Assembly: GCA_030745835.1 (NCBI GenBank)
Contig: JASLNU010000019.1
Location: forward strand, 1-5,963
Source: GCA-2687515 sp002687515
Lineage (GTDB): Bacteria > Pseudomonadota > Alphaproteobacteria > Rhodospirillales > UBA2165
Direction of reading: 5' to 3'
Length of the DNA stretch: 5,963 bases
The first letter of the stretch is position 1, and every line of letters starts with the position of its first letter. Positions 1-4,322 of the stretch are shown here, in pieces. The position numbers and the translations under genes were made by a program. The notes below the pieces were generated by a model. The model did not search any database. It saw nothing but the letters and a program-made list of their open reading frames with translations, and was not told the DNA's origin.

Positions 1-148
1 GGGCGCCATCACCATCGTCACCGACAATGGCGAAGAAACGCTGAATCCCATGGATTCGTGCTTCCTGGCCGGCGGCGAAAGGCGGGAAATCATCAACCGC
101 ACGACGCGCCCGGCGGCGATGCTGGTGATCATGCCCTATCCGGATTGA
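1..148 (+). CDS. Cupin-domain protein, C-terminal fragment (5' end outside window)
   Basis: The reading frame is open from base 2 to a TGA at 146-148 and gives 48 residues beginning GAITIVTDNGEETL and ending MPYPD. The pattern fits the last strands of a small cupin barrel: a G-x-I strand, a turn at NGEE, a hydrophobic strand with a proline before the expected 'pGd' turn (LNPMDSCFLAGG), an 'N-R-T' segment, and a final strand, PAAMLVIM. The metal-binding histidines of the first cupin motif would lie upstream of the window, so neither substrate nor enzyme class can be inferred. It converges with the flavin reductase on the other strand, with only 16 bp between stop codons and no terminator in the gap. 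Cupin assignment is from fold pattern only. Confidence 0.6.
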   Translation, partial: GAITIVTDNGEETLNPMDSCFLAGGERREIINRTTRPAAMLVIMPYPD

Positions 149-164
149 TTGGCCGGAATGATCT

Positions 165-680
165 TCAATCGGAGAGGCCGGTGAATTTACCGTCGCCGTA
201 AAGCAGGGTCTGCCCGTCGTCACGCGAGGTGACGGCGACGACCCGGCCAATGAATATGGTGTGCGTGGCGGCGGTCACCATTTGCTCCACCTCGCAATCG
301 AAATTGGCGACCGCGCCGGCGAGGGTCGGTGCCCCGGTGACCATTGTCTCCCAATTGCCAAGGCCGAAGCGCTGGCTGCGTTCGGCGCCGTCCATGCCGG
401 CGAAGCGTTTGGCGATATCTTCCTGGTCGCGGCCCAGGATATTGAGCGAGAAGGCGCCCGCCTTGCGGATCGCGTCATGGGCGCCGGCGCTGGAATTGAC
501 GCTGACCAGAAGCTGCGGCGGTTCCGCCGAGATCGAGCAGGCGGCGGTCGCCGTCAATCCGTCGCGGGAACCGTCATATTCCACCGCGATGACATTGACG
601 CTGGCGGCAAGCTGGCGCATGCCGACCTTGTAATCCTCGGCCGAGACACGGTTTACCGACGCTTGTTCCCCACTGGACAT
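165..680 (-). CDS. Flavin reductase family protein (HpaC/DIM6-NTAB type, FMN-binding split barrel)
   Basis: Encodes 171 residues, the normal length for the short-chain flavin reductases that use NAD(P)H to reduce FMN or FAD and hand reduced flavin to a monooxygenase. Family signatures are visible: GLTATAACSISAEPPQLLVSVN at residues 41-62 (flavin-binding loop followed by the 'PP-x-L-hydrophobic-V' strand), FSLNIL at 77-82, the NWETMVTGAP region at 109-118, HTIFIGRVV at 140-148, and LLYGDGKFTGL near the C-terminus. The ATG at 680 is chosen because GGAGG (686-690) sits 5 bases upstream; a GTG-started extension to 761 would run through two inverted repeats and has no family match that I recognise. 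No monooxygenase is next to it, so the partner is unknown. It could instead be a flavin-binding protein of another function, but the family call is firm. Confidence 0.9.
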   Translation of the reverse strand: MSSGEQASVNRVSAEDYKVGMRQLAASVNVIAVEYDGSRDGLTATAACSISAEPPQLLVSVNSSAGAHDAIRKAGAFSLNILGRDQEDIAKRFAGMDGAERSQRFGLGNWETMVTGAPTLAGAVANFDCEVEQMVTAATHTIFIGRVVAVTSRDDGQTLLYGDGKFTGLSD

Positions 681-745
681 TTGGGCCTCCGATCTTCTCA
701 TTAATCCAGGAATTAACCCATTTGACGGCTTAGGAAAAGGAGAGA

Positions 746-774
746 GTGGGACAAATCCCACACTTGTTGTGTGG
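746..774 (-). promoter_or_regulatory. Two overlapping inverted repeats upstream of the flavin reductase
   Basis: GTGGGA-CAAA-TCCCAC (746-761) and CCACAC-TTGTT-GTGTGG (758-774) are two perfect 6-bp inverted repeats that share bases 758-761, so in RNA only one could form fully at a time. A further palindrome, TTTGATCAAA, lies at 778-787. All sit 65-110 bp upstream of the flavin reductase start. They could be protein operators or alternative hairpins in its 5' leader; in the reading direction of the gene the second hairpin is followed by a pyrimidine run but not a clean U-tract. I could not place a convincing -35/-10 pair, so which part is transcribed is unknown. Confidence 0.35.
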
Positions 775-793
775 TTATTTGATCAAAATTCGG

Positions 794-829
794 CAAAAAA
801 TTTAGCCCGGCGCCTAATGGCACCGGGCT
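794..829 (-). terminator. Rho-independent terminator of the small exported-protein gene
   Basis: AGCCCGG (804-810) pairs with CCGGGCT (823-829), and inside it GCC (812-814) pairs with GGC (819-821) around a TAAT loop, leaving one mismatch. On the minus strand the stem is followed by AAATTTTTTG, a good U-tract. It starts about 38 bp beyond the stop codon of the gene at 868-1236, so that gene ends in its own transcription unit and does not read into the flavin reductase. Confidence 0.8.
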
Positions 830-867
830 GTCTCCGATAACTTGGAATTGCCGCGCTGGAGTTCCGG

Positions 868-1236
868 TTAAATTTTCTGACCGACGGGAATCACCGGCGC
901 GCCGGCCCAATCTTCGCCCGATCCAAGCATCACGCTCTTGCCGTTGGGCATGGTCATGATCAGCGTCCAGGTGGCGCCGTCCGGGGATGCGAACAATTCG
1001 ATAATACCGCCGTTGGCGGCGATACCCATGCCGACGGGTTTTTCCGCGTGTTTTTCGAGAAGCTGTTGGACCACCAGGGCCCGGTCGACACCGGCGGTCT
1101 GCGCCTGCGCGCCGCCGCTCAAGAGGAAGGAGCCGAACACCACAAATACCGCCGCCAAAATGGCCATCGGCCGGATCAGGCGCGCCATGCGGGCGCCAGG
1201 CCGGAGCTTGCCGTATCTTTGCTTGGTGTTGCTCAT
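868..1236 (-). CDS. Small exported protein of unknown function
   Basis: Encodes 122 residues. The basic N-terminus (K, R at 5-22) is followed by a hydrophobic stretch at about 24-40 and an AQA/Q site near residue 45, a typical Sec signal peptide, leaving a mature protein of about 77 residues in the periplasm or outside. The mature part has a short helix (VDRALVVQQLLEKHAE, 50-65) and then a glycine-rich, probably beta-stranded segment containing SPDGATWTLIMTMPNGKS and GEDWAG; it has no cysteine and no motif that I can assign. The start at 1236 is set by AAGGAG (1244-1249), 7 bases upstream; the internal methionine at residue 17 has no ribosome site. It has its own promoter-like region and terminator, so it appears to be a single-gene unit. 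I recall similar 'hypothetical' proteins in alphaproteobacteria but no function for them. Confidence 0.75.
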   Translation of the reverse strand: MSNTKQRYGKLRPGARMARLIRPMAILAAVFVVFGSFLLSGGAQAQTAGVDRALVVQQLLEKHAEKPVGMGIAANGGIIELFASPDGATWTLIMTMPNGKSVMLGSGEDWAGAPVIPVGQKI

Positions 1237-1304
1237 AATCGATCTCCTTCGCGTCTATCTCTGTGTCACCTTCTCCTCCACGATTGAAACTCCTCTGTCT
1301 AAAT

Positions 1305-1332
1305 TAAATAGTTTTTTTGAACGAACATTCAA
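1305..1332 (-). promoter_or_regulatory. Candidate sigma-70-type promoter of the small exported-protein gene
   Basis: On the minus strand TTGAAT (1327-1332) and TATTTA (1305-1310) are separated by 16 bp containing a run of seven A residues. The predicted start of transcription is near 1298, about 60 bases before the ATG at 1236. It is the best -35/-10 pair in an AT-rich 245-bp gap and fits the position of the gene; the call rests on sequence match alone. Confidence 0.5.
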
Positions 1333-1365
1333 GAATTTACACGCCACCATCATTCACTTTAACTT

Positions 1366-1404
1366 GATTACATGTAAGTGTATGTGATCTGGATTACATG
1401 TAAG
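1366..1404. promoter_or_regulatory. Twin palindromic sites (2 x TTACATGTAA), candidate operator
   Basis: The 13-mer GATTACATGTAAG occurs twice, at 1366-1378 and 1392-1404, each containing the perfect 10-bp palindrome TTACATGTAA. The centres are 26 bp apart, about two and a half helical turns. Relative to the proposed start near 1298 they lie around -75 and -101, the usual place for an activator, or for a repressor that bridges or bends DNA. Between and overlapping them, TGTGA-N6-TTACA (1383-1398) resembles a CRP/FNR-family half-site pair. The palindromes look like dimer-binding sites; the binding protein is not known, and the neighbouring TetR protein is only a candidate. Confidence 0.45.
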
Positions 1405-1481
1405 CGAGTGTATTGATTAGCAACAAAAGGTTAATATAAGGATTACCGCTTGACGGCCTATTTCGGCCAAATTCGGTCAAA

Positions 1482-2084
1482 TTAGTCGGATTTGGTCGAA
1501 ATTGGCTCGAGCATCGACAAAGACGTATTGACGATGTCGTCGAGAGTCGCCTGGTCTTCGAAAACCATGCACATCACGCGCAACCCGTTGAGGCTGTTGG
1601 TCAAATAGCGGGCCAGCGGCCTTGGGTCCCGGTCACCCTGAATTTCGCCGTTTTGGCGGGCTTCCAGCAAAGCATTGTAAAAACAGGCTTCGACCCGCTT
1701 CAGCCCCTCGGCGACCCGGCGCGAGACCTCTTTATCGGAGGGGCATAGTTCGACCGCCGTGTTGTACATCATGCAACCGCGCCGGTCGCCGTCTTCACAG
1801 GCGCAACGGGCGGTTGTTTCGAATATTTCGCGGATCGCGGCGCGCTTCGATCCGGGGCGTGAAAGCGGCGCCAACATGGCCTCTATCTGCGTGTTGTAGA
1901 AATATTCGAGGGCTTCCAGATGCAGCGACCGCTTATCGCCGAAAGTGGCGTAAAGGCTGCCCCGGTTGATGCCCATGGCGCCGACCAGATCCTCCATCGA
2001 GGCGCATTCATAACCTTTTTCCCAGAACACCAGCATCGCCTGTTCCAAGACTTTTTCCCGGTCGAATTCCTTGGGCCGTGCCAA
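1482..2084 (-). CDS. TetR/AcrR-family transcriptional regulator, cysteine-rich (NemR-like)
   Basis: Encodes 200 residues if started at the TTG at 2084, which has GGAGG (2093-2097) 8 bases upstream and yields the N-terminus (M)ARPKEFDREKVL that is characteristic of this subfamily; a longer TTG reading from 2141 adds 19 residues that match nothing. The TetR helix-turn-helix covers about residues 7-55 (AMLVFWEKGYECASMEDLVGAM, then INRGSLYATFGDKRSL). The C-terminal ligand/dimer domain carries GCMMYNTAVEL at 103-113. There are seven cysteines (27, 94, 96, 104, 114, 134, 172), high for a TetR protein. Such regulators usually repress themselves and a divergent or nearby gene, here the DUF336 gene at 2284. 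The gene overlaps nothing and has no clear terminator before the next minus-strand gene. The family call is firm; the ligand is not. Confidence 0.9.
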   Translation of the reverse strand: MARPKEFDREKVLEQAMLVFWEKGYECASMEDLVGAMGINRGSLYATFGDKRSLHLEALEYFYNTQIEAMLAPLSRPGSKRAAIREIFETTARCACEDGDRRGCMMYNTAVELCPSDKEVSRRVAEGLKRVEACFYNALLEARQNGEIQGDRDPRPLARYLTNSLNGLRVMCMVFEDQATLDDIVNTSLSMLEPISTKSD

Positions 2085-2192
2085 ATCAATTTCCTCCAGA
2101 CGGAGCCCGCGCCCACTAAGATGTGCGTATTGGAACGTCAATTCAAGTATTCAATCCAAATAAAAATGGCTGCGGCCGAAGCAAAATAATTT

Positions 2193-2233
2193 GTCTGGTT
2201 AGGGCGGCACCCGCTGCCTAAACTCCGCCAGAC
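2193..2233 (+). repeat. Long imperfect inverted repeat in the leader of the DUF336 gene
   Basis: GTCTGG (2193-2198), TTAGG (2199-2203) and GCGG (2204-2207) pair respectively with CCAGAC (2228-2233), CCTAA (2217-2221) and CCGC (2211-2214). The three helices are stacked on the left side without gaps and are interrupted on the right side by bulges TG and ACTCCG. It could fold in the mRNA leader, or its inner TTAGG/CCTAA halves could form a dimer-binding operator for the divergent TetR protein. It is not followed by a U-tract, so it is not an intrinsic terminator. Confidence 0.45.
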
Positions 2234-2266
2234 GATCAACTTGACGATCAACCTGGCAATCAACCA
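2231..2266 (+). repeat. Three tandem 12-bp repeats just upstream of the DUF336 ribosome site
   Basis: The units are GACGATCAACTT (2231-2242), GACGATCAACCT (2243-2254) and GGCAATCAACCA (2255-2266). The first two differ at one base and the third keeps the core ATCAAC. The array begins inside the right arm of the preceding inverted repeat and ends about 6 bases before the AGAGG ribosome site of the gene at 2284. It may be a repeated protein or RNA binding site, or a simple duplication without function. Confidence 0.5.
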
Positions 2267-2283
2267 GCCGAGAGGATGCCACC

Positions 2284-2709
2284 ATGGAGAAGCTCACCCT
2301 GGCGCAAGCCGACACGATCATCGACGAAACCTTCGCCAAGGGCGGTGAAATGGGATTGAAACCGCTCACCGTCGCGGTCCTTGATGACGGCGGCAACCTG
2401 GTGGCATTCAAGAAACAGGACAATTCCAGCGTCATGCGCTTCGAGATTGCCCGCGGCAAGGCCTGGGGCGCGATCGGCATGGGCACGGCCAGCCGCAATC
2501 TGGAAAACGTGGCCAAGGAAAGGCCCCATTTCATGAACGCCCTGGTCGGTGCGTCGGGCGGCAAGGTTGTTCCGGTGGCGGGCGGCTTGCTGGTCAAAAC
2601 CGGCGACGGCCAGATTGTCGGCTCGATCGGCGTCAGCGGTGATACCTCGGACAATGACGAGATCGCGGGACGCGCCGGCATCGAGGCGGCGGGGCTTGCC
2701 ACCGACTGA
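2284..2709 (+). CDS. GlcG/HbpS-family protein (DUF336, heme/cofactor-binding fold)
   Basis: Encodes 141 residues, the usual length of stand-alone GlcG/HbpS (DUF336) proteins. Diagnostic segments are TVAVLDDGGNLVAFKKQD at 29-46, the IARGKAWGAIGMGTASRNL helix at 55-73, GGKVVPVAGGLLVK at 92-105 and the closing strand IVGSIGVSGDTSDNDEIAGRAG at 111-132. HbpS of Streptomyces binds heme; GlcG of the glycolate locus has no settled role; other members sit beside oxidoreductases and dehydratases. There is no signal peptide, so this copy is cytoplasmic. The ATG follows AGAGG with 8 bases between and starts the conserved sequence directly. It is divergent from the TetR gene and is the likeliest regulatory target. 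It is followed by a terminator-like hairpin, so it seems to be transcribed alone. Family firm, function open. Confidence 0.9.
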   Translation: MEKLTLAQADTIIDETFAKGGEMGLKPLTVAVLDDGGNLVAFKKQDNSSVMRFEIARGKAWGAIGMGTASRNLENVAKERPHFMNALVGASGGKVVPVAGGLLVKTGDGQIVGSIGVSGDTSDNDEIAGRAGIEAAGLATD

Positions 2710-2733
2710 ACGGCGGCCGGTGAAGACGGCGAT

Positions 2734-2763
2734 CAGGCCACTGGCCTGTTACAATTTCTTTCT
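2734..2763 (+). terminator. Probable terminator of the DUF336 gene
   Basis: CAGGCC (2734-2739) and GGCCTG (2743-2748) form a perfect 6-bp stem with a 3-base loop, followed by TTACAATTTCTTTCT, which is T-rich but broken. It begins 24 bp after the stop codon. The U-tract is imperfect, so termination may be partial. Confidence 0.5.
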
Positions 2764-2793
2764 CATTGATCCCTATCAACGCGATTCGGTCTG

Positions 2794-2802
2794 TGCTAAT
2801 CT
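2794..2802 (+). promoter_or_regulatory. Extended -10 promoter element before the orphan small unit
   Basis: TG-C-TAATCT matches the extended -10 pattern TGnTATAAT in outline, without a good -35 at 16-18 bp (TATCAA at 2774-2779 is the nearest). A start would fall near 2809, giving a leader of about 17 bases before the AAGGAGG at 2826-2832 and a transcript of about 150 bases to the terminator at 2930-2956. This is the only support for separate transcription of the unit. Confidence 0.3.
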
Positions 2803-2840
2803 ATCCTTCTTCGGTAACCATCAAGAAGGAGGATAGGAAG

Positions 2841-2930
2841 CTGACCCCACCCGACAAGATAGATCACATATTGAACCTTTTAAATTTGGCCCATACAGAA
2901 TTGGGCGATGCCGAGAGCATCAAAACATGA
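2841..2930 (+). CDS. Possible 29-residue small protein with CTG start (or a small RNA)
   Basis: A perfect Shine-Dalgarno, AAGGAGG (2826-2832), stands 8 bases before CTG at 2841. The frame from there runs 29 codons to TGA at 2928-2930, whose last base is the first base of the following terminator stem. The predicted peptide starts (M)TPPDKIDHILNLLN and ends DAESIKT; its middle, about residues 6-23, would make an amphipathic helix with I, L, L, L, A and L on one face. No ATG, GTG or better-placed start exists in the frame. An alternative is that the region is a non-coding small RNA of about 150 bases. TCCTTCTT (2804-2811) can pair with AAGAAGGA (2823-2830) and would cover the ribosome site if transcription begins upstream of it. 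I recognise no homologue. Confidence 0.3.
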   Translation: MTPPDKIDHILNLLNLAHTELGDAESIKT

Positions 2931-2956
2931 AAACCCCGCCACCGATGCGGGGTTTT
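2930..2956 (+). terminator. Strong Rho-independent terminator
   Basis: AAAACCCCGC (2930-2939) and GCGGGGTTTT (2947-2956) form a perfect 10-bp stem with a 7-base loop; the last four T residues supply the U-tract. The A-run on the left makes it usable in both directions, but no minus-strand gene ends nearby. It lies more than 200 bp past the DUF336 gene and before the exported amidohydrolase, so something transcribed between the two must end here. Confidence 0.85.
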
Positions 2957-3004
2957 CAGCATTATCGGTAATTGTTTTGTTATGGAACCCGAGCCAAGGT
3001 TAAG

Positions 3005-4249
3005 GTGAAATTCATTGTTACGTTGATCCCCATTTACCTCGCGTTTTTGATCCTATTACCAGCCGCCGGAATTTTCGCGGCACACCCGGCTGCCGCCCAA
3101 GGCGGCGGCAATCCCAAAGCGCAGGCGATCATCAAACGGATGAGCAGTGCCGAACGTAAGGAATTTTTTTCCCTGAGCCGCCCCGAGCGCCGTGCTTATA
3201 TCCGCCAACGGCTCGGCAAGGGCCGCGAAGCACCGCCGGCGCCGGTTTCAAAACCCACGCCACCTTCCGGCGGCACGGTCACCGCGCCAATCCAAGGCCT
3301 TTATTTCATCGATGCCCACAGCCAGATGGATGAAAACGTCGATGAAGCGCGGGTCATCTCGCTGATGGATCACGCCGGCGTTTACCGCACGATCCTGTCC
3401 AACCACATGCGCCGGCCCTGGTCGGATATTCCCAAGTTCGCGAAATCACGGCCCGGGCGGATCGTTCCCTCGGTGCGCATCAAGGGCCGCGGTTACCATG
3501 GCCGCGGCAGCGCCGTCGACTTTTATGAGCGGCTTTCGGCGCAGATCAACAGCGGCGCCCACCGGTCGATGAGCGAAGTGCATCTGTGGCATGACAGCGA
3601 CGGCGGCAAGTACCAGGAAATCAAGGTGGATTTCGAAGACAAATTGGTTCTGGCCGCCTTCGCCGGCGCCCGCAAAAAGGGCTGGCCGTTCATCATCCAT
3701 ATCGAATTCGCGTCGCTTTCCGATGGCGGCAGGAATTCATACATGCAAAAGCTGGGCGCCTTTTTGAAAGCCAACCCGGAGCACAATTTCATTCTCATTC
3801 ACATGGCCCAGCTGGAGGAAAGCCCGGTGCGCCGCCTTCTGGATGCGCACCCCAACCTCCATTTCATGATGTCCCACGCCAGCACATTTTATCAGGGCCG
3901 GGGCAAGCCGTTTATCAACATGTTCGACGGCCACGCGTTCAAACCGAATTGGAAGAAATTGATCGGCGAACGTCCGGACCGGTTTATTTTTGCCCTCGAT
4001 AATGTCTTTTCCAGGTTTTGGACGCCGGAACTGTATCTTGCCAAGATGGAGCTTTGGTGGCGCGCCCTCGCGCAACTTCCGGCGCCAGCCGCTCACGCCC
4101 TGGCGCACGGCAATGCCGAACGGCTCTGGAAGCTGGCGCCGAAACCGGCGGATGCGATCGCCATGCCGCCCTGGATCGCCAAGGACAAGCTGGGGCCGGT
4201 AACCGGACATAGCGCCGGGCGCATGCAACGCGGCCGGCGTCGCCGATAG
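3005..4249 (+). CDS. Exported amidohydrolase-family (amidohydro_2) protein
   Basis: Encodes 414 residues from GTG at 3005, chosen because AAGG (2996-2999) lies 5 bases upstream and the product then opens with a clean signal peptide: VKFIV, a hydrophobic core, and AAA/Q cleavage near residue 31. An in-frame TTG at 2972 would add 11 residues. Residues 35-85 are charged and helical, then a proline-rich linker (PAPVSKPTPP) leads to the barrel. Barrel landmarks are YFIDAHSQMD at 100-109, FIIHIEF (His232), FILIHMAQ (His266), MMSHAS (His291), FALDNVF (Asp332) and HGNAERLW at 368-375, the order expected for PF04909 metal-dependent hydrolases. In place of the usual D-x-H-x-H the first motif reads D-A-H-S-Q. 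The tail is basic (RMQRGRRRR). It lies 73 bp upstream of the 3-hydroxyanthranilate dioxygenase, same strand, possibly cotranscribed. Substrate unknown. Confidence 0.8.
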   Translation: MKFIVTLIPIYLAFLILLPAAGIFAAHPAAAQGGGNPKAQAIIKRMSSAERKEFFSLSRPERRAYIRQRLGKGREAPPAPVSKPTPPSGGTVTAPIQGLYFIDAHSQMDENVDEARVISLMDHAGVYRTILSNHMRRPWSDIPKFAKSRPGRIVPSVRIKGRGYHGRGSAVDFYERLSAQINSGAHRSMSEVHLWHDSDGGKYQEIKVDFEDKLVLAAFAGARKKGWPFIIHIEFASLSDGGRNSYMQKLGAFLKANPEHNFILIHMAQLEESPVRRLLDAHPNLHFMMSHASTFYQGRGKPFINMFDGHAFKPNWKKLIGERPDRFIFALDNVFSRFWTPELYLAKMELWWRALAQLPAPAAHALAHGNAERLWKLAPKPADAIAMPPWIAKDKLGPVTGHSAGRMQRGRRRR

Positions 4250-4322
4250 CCGCGCCGGTTGCCGCTAGGGTTCGGCCGGACTACCATTCCGGGGGGGAAC
4301 AAAGAAAGAGAAGGACGAAATC

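Larger units (their letters stand above)
2085..2283. promoter_or_regulatory. Divergent promoter region between the TetR gene and the DUF336 gene
   Basis: This 199-bp gap holds the 5' ends of two genes pointing away from each other. Its centre (about 2137-2192) is AT-rich compared with the flanks and contains a short direct repeat ATTCAA-gt-ATTCAA (2141-2154), and is the likely place of both promoters, but I cannot assign a convincing -35/-10 pair in either direction. The right part carries a long imperfect inverted repeat and three 12-bp repeats, listed separately. The arrangement is the classic one for a TetR protein that controls itself and its divergent neighbour. Confidence 0.5.

Noticed and set aside
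1255..1281. Eight-codon GTG-start frame (MEEKVTQR) on the minus strand in the leader of the small exported-protein gene, with GAGGAG upstream.
   Set aside because: Too short, no stalling or attenuation features, and purine-rich leaders often create such sites by chance.
1295..1302. TTAGACAG (minus strand) near the exported-protein promoter and again at 5203-5210 (plus strand) in the YciI/hydroquinone reductase gap, as a possible shared operator.
   Set aside because: An 8-mer shared twice in 6 kb on both strands is expected by chance often enough, and neither copy is part of a palindrome.
1462..1481. Two tandem 10-bp units TTCGG(C/T)CAAA just past the TetR stop codon, and a weak GGCC/GGCC hairpin at 1455-1468.
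   Set aside because: Too short and weak for a terminator or operator; no U-tract follows.
2278..2287. GCCACCATGG around the DUF336 start, a perfect eukaryotic Kozak sequence.
   Set aside because: The gene has an AGAGG ribosome site, belongs to a bacterial family and has bacterial neighbours; the match is coincidental.
2927..2971. Short ATG frame (MKTPPPMRGF...) running through the terminator at 2930-2956.
   Set aside because: Composed mainly of the terminator stem itself and has no ribosome site.
3737..4228. Long minus-strand open frame (163 codons) opposite the amidohydrolase; similar long antisense frames at 2199-2702 and, on the plus strand, 261-704.
   Set aside because: They mirror strongly supported genes in GC-rich DNA, have compositions typical of antisense reading and show no family motif.
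4250..4322. Possible terminator between the amidohydrolase and dioxygenase genes (CCGG...CCGG followed by seven G residues).
   Set aside because: The stem is only 4 bp and is followed by G-rich sequence, not T-rich, so cotranscription remains plausible.
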